From: CAVVIH01 sp963748295
GTDB lineage: Bacteria; Acidobacteriota; Vicinamibacteria; Vicinamibacterales; 2-12-FULL-66-21
Length of the DNA stretch: 64,000 nt
NCBI GenBank assembly: GCA_963748295.1
Contig: CAVVIH010000006.1
Span: 1,488,001-1,552,000, forward strand
Direction: 5' to 3'
Shown one piece after another: positions 58,107 to 64,000 of the stretch. The position numbers and the translations under genes were made by a program. The notes under the pieces are model-generated. The model saw nothing but the letters and a program-made list of their open reading frames with translations, was not told the DNA's origin and searched no databases. The stretch's first letter is position 1. Every line of letters starts with the position of its first letter.

Positions 58107-58267
58107 GCGCCTCTGGCCTGCAATGCAGGTTCCATCACTTTTTTCTTGTGTGTCGTGGGGCCCCACCCCACGACCAGCCAGCCCTCGCTACGCTCGGGCC
58201 GCTGGTTCGCGGGCAACCGGGCGCTATCAGAGCAGCCCGTAGTACAATTGAGCTCAGCCAATCACCA

Positions 58268-58498
58268 ATGCCGCGGACACATCGCTCGATCGTCGTCCTG
58301 TGCATCGCCTTCGTCGCCCTGGCTGCCTTCCATCCGGGCGGGTCGATCCTCGACCACGCCGTGCTGGAAGTGCAGTGGATCCTCTTGCCGGATCCAGTTT
58401 CCATCGCTGCTCCGGAACAGAAGTCTGTTTCCGACGAACAGCCGCTTCCGCTCCTCTCCGCTCTCGCTTCCCGCGCACCGCCGTTCTCGCTCGCGTAA
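58268..58498 (+). CDS. Small secreted or membrane hypothetical protein
   Basis: The protein has 76 residues from ATG 58268: MPRTHRSIVVLCIAFVALAA, then FHPGGSILDHAVLEVQWILL and a proline/serine-rich tail (DEQPLPLLSALASRAPPFSL). One membrane helix or signal peptide is evident. It is 127 bp upstream of the SecA-like gene with a repeat between, so a link to it is possible but unproven. Confidence 0.45.
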   Translation: MPRTHRSIVVLCIAFVALAAFHPGGSILDHAVLEVQWILLPDPVSIAAPEQKSVSDEQPLPLLSALASRAPPFSLA

Positions 58499-58517
58499 GC
58501 CACTTCCAATTCAGCCG

Positions 58518-58611
58518 CGCGTCGCACTCGCACGTCGCACTCGCACGTCGCACGTGGCAAGCAGCACGTCGCACGTAGCCCGTCGCACGTCGCACGTCGC
58601 ACGTCGCACGT
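58518..58611. repeat. CACGTGCGACGTG-type repeat, copy 3 (reverse orientation)
   Basis: About nine imperfect units of the 8-mer CGTCGCAC (GCACGTCGCACGTCGCACGT) run up to the ribosome-binding site of the SecA-like gene. The reverse complement contains CTTGCCACGTGCGACGTGC, close to the 20-base core shared by copies 1 and 2. Confidence 0.75.
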
Positions 58612-58625
58612 TTCCTGGAGGACTT

Positions 58626-61064
58626 ATGAAGCGAACACCCGCGGAGTCCGCGGTGCGTAATGTGATCGGCTGGCGTCAACGGCTCAGCCGCCTGCGCGGT
58701 GACGCCGTGCGGTTCGATCTGCGCGCCTATGATGCGCCGCTTGCGGAAATCAATACGCTCGAGGAGCGTCTTCGAAAGTGTCGCGACAGCGAGCTGGCCG
58801 CGTTCGGCGCGGAAATCAGGGCCGCGGCCGCCGCGGCGCTTCCGCGCCAGTCGGTGAGGCCGCGCGCCTACGCGCTCGTCCGCGAAGCGGCGCGCCGCAC
58901 GCTGGGCCTGCGGCCGTTCGACGTCCAGATTGTTGCGGCGCTCGCGATGGACGACGGGGCGGTCGTCGAGATGCAGACCGGCGAGGGAAAAACGCTGGCG
59001 GCGGTGATGCCCGCCGCGCTGAATGCGCTGACCGGTCGAGGTGTCCATGTCCTGACGTTCAACGATTACCTCGCCGAACGCGACGCCGCCTGGATGGGCC
59101 CCGTCTACGGCGCGCTCGGCCTCACGGCGCGCCACGTGCAGCAGGGCATGACGCCAGCCGCGCGGCGTGAGGCATACGCCGCTGACGTGACGTACGTCAC
59201 GGCGAAGGAAGCCGGGTTCGATCATCTCCGCGACCTGCTCGCGGTCGATCCGCGCGACATCGTCCATCGTCCGTTCCATTTCGCGATCCTGGACGAGGCC
59301 GACTCGCTGATGATCGACGAGGCGAGAGTGCCGCTGGTGATTGCCGGCAGCGTGGATCGCATCGACTCGTCGGCGGCCTCGTTGGCGGCGCTCGTCAAGT
59401 CGCTCGAGCGGGGCGTGCACTTCGACACGGACGAATACGAACGCGACGTCGAGCTGACGGACGAGGGCACGGCTCACGTCGAAAAGGCGCTTGGCTGCGG
59501 CAACCTTCATGACGAGAAGAACTATCGCCTGCTGACCGGCTTGAACTGCGCGCTGCACGCCCGGGTTCTGCTACGCCGCGATGTCGACTACATCGTCCGA
59601 TCCGGACGGATCGAGCTGGTCGACGAATTCACGGGCCGGGTCGTGGACGACCGCCACTGGCCCGACGGGCTGCAGGCAGCGCTCGAGGCGAAGGAGGGCA
59701 TCGGGAGAAGCTCCGATGGCTGCGTGCTCGATTCGCTGACGCTGCAGCACTTCCTTCGCGGCTACCCGCGGGTCTGTGGCATGACGGGAACGGCGCGTGA
59801 CGCCGCGTGGGAGCTGCAGCAGACCTACGGGGTGGAGGTGGTGGTCATCCCGACCAACCGGCCGGCGATCCGGATCGACCAGCCGGACGTCGTGTTCACC
59901 CATCGCGAGGCCAAAGAGCGCGCGGTCGTGGACGAGATCCGGCGTGCTGCGACATCGGGCAGGCCCGTGCTGGTGGGGACCTTCACGATCGAAGAATCCG
60001 AACGGCTGGCCGCGCACGTGAGGAGCGCTGGACTCGCGTGCGAGGTCCTGAACGCGCGCAACGATGCGGCGGAAGCCCGGATCGTGGCGAAAGCGGGGGC
60101 TCCGGGTGCGATCACGATTGCGACGAACATGGCCGGCAGGGGAACTGACGTCAGGCTCGGCGGCGAGGACGAAGCGGAACACGATCGGGTCGCCGCGCTC
60201 GGCGGCCTCTACGTGATCGGCACCAACCGGCACGAGAGCCATCGCGTCGATCTGCAGCTCCGGGGCCGGGCGGGACGCCAGGGCGATCCGGGGGAATCGC
60301 GCTTCTTTCTCAGCCTCGACGACGATCTGATGGTCAAGTTCGGGGTTCGCAACCTGATCCCGCAGCGGTTCATCCCGACCCGATCTGATGCACCAATCGA
60401 CAACCCTGTCGTTCGGCGCGAGGTTGCGCGAACGCAGCGAATCATCGAGGGTCAGAACATCGAGATCCGTCGGACACTTGGCCGATACGCGGGGGTCACC
60501 GAGAGGCAGCACACGCTGGTGATGGAGCGACGCACCGGCCTTCTCGCCGGAGCCGCAGCTCCGGACGTGTGGAGGGCCAGCGGAAAGCACGCCGCGCTCG
60601 TGGCCGCGGCGGGAACAGGGGCAGTCGAAGACGCCGAACGCGCCGTCACGCTCCATCACATCGATCGGGCATGGCGGGAGCACCTCGCATTCTGCGCCGA
60701 CCTGCGCGAAGGGATTCACCTCGTCCGGCTCGGCGGCCACGATCCGCTGACGCGATTCTCGGAAGAAGCCATCCGATCGTTTGCCTCGTTCGACGAGGAG
60801 GTCGACGCGGCAGTCCTGGCTGATCTGGAACATGTCTCCCTCAACGGAGGGTCGATCGACCTGACGCGAATCGGCATCAAAGGGCCGTCATCCACCTGGA
60901 CGTATCTCGTCAACGACGATCCCTTCCGCAACCAGATTGGCGCGATGCTGACCGGCCCCGGCGGCAGGACGGTCGCCACATACTCGGCGGCGGTAATGAT
61001 GCCGCTGCTGATCGCGTGGGCGCTCGTCGAGAGACTGTTCGGACGACGGGCGCGACGACGTTGA
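58626..61064 (+). CDS. SecA-like ATPase (SecA2 type) with hydrophobic C-terminus
   Basis: The protein has 812 residues, with GGAGG 6 bp before ATG 58626. DEAD-motor motifs are MQTGEGKT (116-123), VLTFNDYLAERDAAWMGPVY, VTYVTAKEAGFDHLRD, ILDEADSLMIDEARVPLVIA, VCGMTGTARDAAWELQQTYG, NMAGRGTDVRLGG and GRAGRQGDPGESRFFLSLDD. The helical scaffold has HIDRAWREHLAFCADLREGI. Instead of the SecB-binding zinc finger, the C-terminus is TYSAAVMMPLLIAWALVERL plus a basic tail, a likely membrane segment. The shorter length and odd tail indicate an accessory SecA2, not the housekeeping SecA. No SecY2 is nearby; the clients are unknown. Confidence 0.88.
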   Translation: MKRTPAESAVRNVIGWRQRLSRLRGDAVRFDLRAYDAPLAEINTLEERLRKCRDSELAAFGAEIRAAAAAALPRQSVRPRAYALVREAARRTLGLRPFDVQIVAALAMDDGAVVEMQTGEGKTLAAVMPAALNALTGRGVHVLTFNDYLAERDAAWMGPVYGALGLTARHVQQGMTPAARREAYAADVTYVTAKEAGFDHLRDLLAVDPRDIVHRPFHFAILDEADSLMIDEARVPLVIAGSVDRIDSSAASLAALVKSLERGVHFDTDEYERDVELTDEGTAHVEKALGCGNLHDEKNYRLLTGLNCALHARVLLRRDVDYIVRSGRIELVDEFTGRVVDDRHWPDGLQAALEAKEGIGRSSDGCVLDSLTLQHFLRGYPRVCGMTGTARDAAWELQQTYGVEVVVIPTNRPAIRIDQPDVVFTHREAKERAVVDEIRRAATSGRPVLVGTFTIEESERLAAHVRSAGLACEVLNARNDAAEARIVAKAGAPGAITIATNMAGRGTDVRLGGEDEAEHDRVAALGGLYVIGTNRHESHRVDLQLRGRAGRQGDPGESRFFLSLDDDLMVKFGVRNLIPQRFIPTRSDAPIDNPVVRREVARTQRIIEGQNIEIRRTLGRYAGVTERQHTLVMERRTGLLAGAAAPDVWRASGKHAALVAAAGTGAVEDAERAVTLHHIDRAWREHLAFCADLREGIHLVRLGGHDPLTRFSEEAIRSFASFDEEVDAAVLADLEHVSLNGGSIDLTRIGIKGPSSTWTYLVNDDPFRNQIGAMLTGPGGRTVATYSAAVMMPLLIAWALVERLFGRRARRR

Positions 61065-61190
61065 TTACGTCGGGCGCGCTGGAAGGACTGTTGCACTGGC
61101 GCGGCGCGGTCCTCGACAACCTGACGCCACAGAGGCTCCAAAATACCGAGCGCGGGAGACTTTTGTCACCGAGTCGTCGGCTTGCGTGGC

Positions 61191-61219
61191 TTGACGCGGC
61201 CCTGGTGGACGGGTAGGTT
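61191..61219 (+). promoter_or_regulatory. Possible sigma-70-type promoter
   Basis: TTGACG at 61191-61196, a 17-bp spacer and TAGGTT at 61214-61219 lie 34 bp before ATG 61253, leaving room for the visible AAGGGAAG ribosome-binding site. The -35 matches five of six bases; the -10 is weak. Confidence 0.4.
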
Positions 61220-61252
61220 ATGGGCCCCCACTGAAATCAGAAGGGAAGACTC

Positions 61253-61654
61253 ATGATCAAGAAGATGGCTTTTTTCATGGCTGCCTGCCTTGCGTTGCCG
61301 CTGGTTGCGGCAGCGCAGGACGTGAACACCGTCAAGTCGATGCGAGCAGTCGGCAACAACGTCGAGATCGAGTTGGAGAGCTCGAAGCAGTTCGAAATCC
61401 GTGACGACCTCATCGTCCTCAGGATCGGTAACAAGGAATTCTCGAGAAGCAAGTCTCCGAAGGATGGCAGCCTCAACCGGTTGATCTTCATGATCCCGGC
61501 GAGTGCCTTCGAGCAACTTGCCGATGGCGAAGCCATGACCGTCTCGTTCCGCAGCGACAACGTCAGCGGTGACGTGTCGGCAACCGGAGGCACCCGTCGC
61601 GGCGGACCGCGGTGGGATTTCGGCAAGTTGAACAAGTCGCTGCTGCAGCGGTAA
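61253..61654 (+). CDS. Small secreted hypothetical protein
   Basis: The protein has 133 residues with AAGGGAAG before the ATG. The signal peptide is KKMAFFMAACLALPLVAAAQ. The mature part reads VKSMRAVGNNVEIELESSKQ, FEIRDDLIVLRIGNKEFSRS and LNRLIFMIPASAFEQLADGE, a small beta-rich domain, with a glycine/arginine tail. No family is recognised. It lies 16 bp upstream of the hydrolase gene and is probably co-transcribed. Confidence 0.7.
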   Translation: MIKKMAFFMAACLALPLVAAAQDVNTVKSMRAVGNNVEIELESSKQFEIRDDLIVLRIGNKEFSRSKSPKDGSLNRLIFMIPASAFEQLADGEAMTVSFRSDNVSGDVSATGGTRRGGPRWDFGKLNKSLLQR

Positions 61655-61670
61655 GGTCGAGGAAAACGCC

Positions 61671-64000
61671 ATGCGAATGACAAGACAGCACGCCATCACG
61701 TTTTCACTGACCCTTCTGCTCGCCATTCTGAGCGGCGCCCCTGCGTGGGCGCAGGATCCAGGCACTGCCGGTCCGCTGGCAGTTACCGTCCAGGAATACA
61801 ACTTCGGTGACACCGCGTTCAACCCTCCCAGCGGCTTCCCCGGGCCGGTTGAAGTCCGTGCCCAGGTTCACCGCCCGACGAATTTGGCCGGAGGGCCGTT
61901 TCCGCTCGTGATTCTCCTGCACGGCCGTCATGGCGTGTGCAGCGGCAGCTTTACGTGGCCGTGTCCGGCGGGTCAGACGATCATCCCGAGTTACCAGGGG
62001 TACGCCTACGTCGCCAGCATCCTCGCCAGCCACGGATATATCGTGGTCTCCATCAGCGCCAACGGGATCAACGCGCAGGACAACGGCGTGTTCGACCTCG
62101 GTATGCAGGCGCGCGCGGAGCTGATTCAGCACCACCTGGACATCTGGAACAACTTCAACACGACTGGCGGCGCGCCGTTCGGCACGACGTTCGTCGGACG
62201 AGTCGATATGGACAACATCGGCACGATGGGCCACTCGCGCGGCGGCGAAGGCGTCATGCGCCACGTTCTGCACAATCGATCGCTCGGATCGCCATACACC
62301 GTCAACGCGGTGTTCCCGCTCGCCCCGGTGGACTTCAACCGTCCGATCGTCAACGGCGTCCCGTTCAACGTGCTGCTGCCGTACTGCGACGGCGACGTCA
62401 GCGATCTTCAGGGCGTCCACTTCTACGACGACGCACGGTATTCGTCGCCCGGCGACCTGACGCCGAAGCACACGGTGCTCGTGATGGGCGCCAATCACAA
62501 CTTCTACAACACGGTGTGGACGCCTCCATCCCTCGGAGCGGGCGACGATTGGGGAACCCGCGGCGACCCGGTGTGCGATGCGGGTCAGCCTGGCCGCCTG
62601 ACCGCGGCGCAGCAGCGCGGCACCGGTCTCGCGTACATGACGGCATTCTTCCGTGTCTACCTGGGCGGTGAAAACCAGTTCGCACCCATTCTGAAGGGGG
62701 ACGTCGCGCCGCCGCCATCCGCGATGAGCGACGACATCTTCCCGTCGTATCACGCGCCGGACAGCGCGACGCTTCGGCGCGACGTCAACCGGTGGCTGGT
62801 CAGCTCTCACCTGGCGACGAACCAGCTCGGTGGCGCCGTCACGCAATCGGGATTCACGCCGTACGACCTGTGCGGGGGTGACTCGCCGCAGCCGCAGCAC
62901 TGCAATCCGACGCAGTCAACGAGCCGACAGCCGCATACGACGGTCAGTGCCCGGGCGACGACGCTGCGCGGGCTCAGCCAGCTCCGCGGCGGCTGGAGTG
63001 CCGCGACGGCGCACGTGACCAACGCCTTGCCCGCCGGCTCGAGAGACGTCAGCGGCTTCCAGGTGTTCCAGTTCCGCGCCTCGGTCAATTACAACGACGT
63101 GCGCAACCCGGTCGGCGTCCCTCAGGACCTGTCGGTCAGGCTGACGGACGGAACGGGCGCGACCGCGGACGCGCTGGTCAGCAGCCACTCGCCCGCGCTG
63201 TTCTACCCGCCGGGCGTCGCGAGTGCGGTTCCCAAGGTCGTGCTGAATACGATCCGCATCCCGTTGAGCGCGTTCGCGGGCGTCAACCTCACCGATATCC
63301 GAACGGTGGCGCTGAGGTTCAACCAGACGGGCTCCGGCGCGCTGCTGTTGACGGACTTCGCGTTCGCCGACGCCGGCGGTCCGCCACCGCCGCCACCCGA
63401 CCTCGTCGTGACCGCGCTGACGAACCCGCCGGCGACCATCGCACCCGGCGGCAACTTCAGCGTGACGGCGACGACGCGCAACCAGGGCGTCGGCGCCGCT
63501 CCTGCGTCGACGACGCGCTTCGTGCTCTCGCTCGACCAGACGAGAAGCGGAGGTGACGTGCTGCTGACGGGCACCGATGCCGTGCCGGCGCTCGCGCCAG
63601 CCACGCAGGCTGCAGACACCACGAGCGTCACGGTTCCCGCAGGAACGGCGCCAAATACGTACTTCCTGCTGGCGTGCGCTGACGACCCGGGTACCGTCGC
63701 TGAATCGGCCGAAGGCAACAACTGCCGCGCGTCGACGACGACGGTGCAGGTCCAGGCCGCCGCCGGCCCGAATTTCACCATCACCGCGCTCAGCAACCCG
63801 CCGTCTTCGGCCGTGATCGGCTCGAAGTTCCCGCTGACCGTCACCATCCAGAATTCGGGAGGCGCGGTCTCGGTAACGTCGCTCGTCCGGTTCTATTTGT
63901 CACTGGATATGACGAAAGGTGCTGGCGACAAGCTCCTGGGCGGCAACATCAAGCTGGCGTCGTTCCCCGCCGGCGGGACGCTGACCAACACGAAGCAACA
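61671..64000 (+). CDS. Secreted alpha/beta-hydrolase with CARDB repeats (runs off the right end)
   Basis: At least 776 codons. After a signal peptide (ITFSLTLLLAILSGAPAWAQ) comes an alpha/beta-hydrolase domain: FPLVILLHGRHGVCSG (oxyanion strand), YVASILASHGYIVVSISANG and MGHSRGGEGVM with nucleophile Ser189. This resembles chlorophyllase or polyester-hydrolase-type enzymes. A middle domain of about 200 residues follows, then two CARDB-type adhesion modules (DLVVTALTNPPATIAPGGNF; FTITALSNPPSSAVIGSKFP) separated by about 115 residues. Cysteines in VCSGSFTWPC and DLCGGDSPQPQHC may pair. The enzyme is probably exported and held at the surface. The ending is outside the window. Confidence 0.85.
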   Translation, partial: MRMTRQHAITFSLTLLLAILSGAPAWAQDPGTAGPLAVTVQEYNFGDTAFNPPSGFPGPVEVRAQVHRPTNLAGGPFPLVILLHGRHGVCSGSFTWPCPAGQTIIPSYQGYAYVASILASHGYIVVSISANGINAQDNGVFDLGMQARAELIQHHLDIWNNFNTTGGAPFGTTFVGRVDMDNIGTMGHSRGGEGVMRHVLHNRSLGSPYTVNAVFPLAPVDFNRPIVNGVPFNVLLPYCDGDVSDLQGVHFYDDARYSSPGDLTPKHTVLVMGANHNFYNTVWTPPSLGAGDDWGTRGDPVCDAGQPGRLTAAQQRGTGLAYMTAFFRVYLGGENQFAPILKGDVAPPPSAMSDDIFPSYHAPDSATLRRDVNRWLVSSHLATNQLGGAVTQSGFTPYDLCGGDSPQPQHCNPTQSTSRQPHTTVSARATTLRGLSQLRGGWSAATAHVTNALPAGSRDVSGFQVFQFRASVNYNDVRNPVGVPQDLSVRLTDGTGATADALVSSHSPALFYPPGVASAVPKVVLNTIRIPLSAFAGVNLTDIRTVALRFNQTGSGALLLTDFAFADAGGPPPPPPDLVVTALTNPPATIAPGGNFSVTATTRNQGVGAAPASTTRFVLSLDQTRSGGDVLLTGTDAVPALAPATQAADTTSVTVPAGTAPNTYFLLACADDPGTVAESAEGNNCRASTTTVQVQAAAGPNFTITALSNPPSSAVIGSKFPLTVTIQNSGGAVSVTSLVRFYLSLDMTKGAGDKLLGGNIKLASFPAGGTLTNTKQ

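Noticed and set aside
58152..58174. GTCGTGGGG/CCCCACGAC hairpin as a terminator
   Set aside because: The T-run lies on the wrong side for a plus-strand transcript, and no gene ends just upstream.

Overview
The window is GC-rich, densely packed DNA from what is most likely an acidobacterium, probably of the class Vicinamibacteria. This is inferred from gene content. It carries four ADOP/MacB-type permease genes, two next to PadR regulators, a BlaI/M56-TonB pair, M13 and M48 peptidases, an Oar-like TonB receptor, a Zn-free S4 and many secreted proteins built from NHL, PQQ-propeller, CARDB and carboxypeptidase-regulatory domains. No rRNA, tRNA, insertion sequence, integrase or CRISPR array was recognised.

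Layout. 1-5.8 kb: a partial alpha-2-macroglobulin-like gene, an HTH-RDD membrane protein, a FliB/YkgJ-type cysteine-cluster protein and pepT. 6.2-9.4 kb: a BlaI repressor, an M56-TPR-TonB membrane protein, a BlaI-like operator and exonuclease III. 9.5-19.5 kb: two secreted or small proteins, then a padR-ADOP-ADOP operon divergent from a third ADOP gene around twin dyad operators. 19.5-27.2 kb: glnS, a PQQ-propeller protein, a GT-C glycosyltransferase and a c-di-GMP-type cluster (HD-GYP, PilZ, receiver-PilZ). 27.2-36.9 kb: a second padR-ADOP pair, M13 and M48 peptidases, an AraC-VOC fusion, two unknown proteins and rpsD. 36.9-42.1 kb: a CaiB-type CoA-transferase divergent from enoyl-CoA hydratase plus a MatC/CitM-like carrier, a large nested palindrome and an SSS symporter. 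42.1-43.8 kb: gene remnants only. 43.8-54.3 kb: a polysaccharide-utilisation locus (TonB receptor, GH3, sulfatase, GH144-like glucanase) facing a LacI regulator and MFS carrier. 54.5-64 kb: a lipoprotein-like protein, an NHL-M23 protein, a DUF2231-Rieske protein, a SecA2-like ATPase with a hydrophobic tail, and a secreted hydrolase with CARDB domains that runs off the right end.

Two signals cut across the window. First, many otherwise well-conserved genes, including glnS and rpsD, are broken by single-base insertions or deletions. Consensus errors in an assembled genome explain this better than mass pseudogenisation, so coordinates for those genes span both frames. Second, gene boundaries hold several families of short, imperfect tandem or inverted repeats. 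Three have units near 8-20 bp, two occur at more than one locus, one is an exact 34-bp-period array and one is a roughly 240-bp nested palindrome.

The best functional story is the glycan locus. Start and stop codons overlap in GH3-sulfatase-GH144, the TonB receptor lies upstream on the same strand, and a perfect LacI-type operator with a central CG sits between the receptor and the lacI gene.
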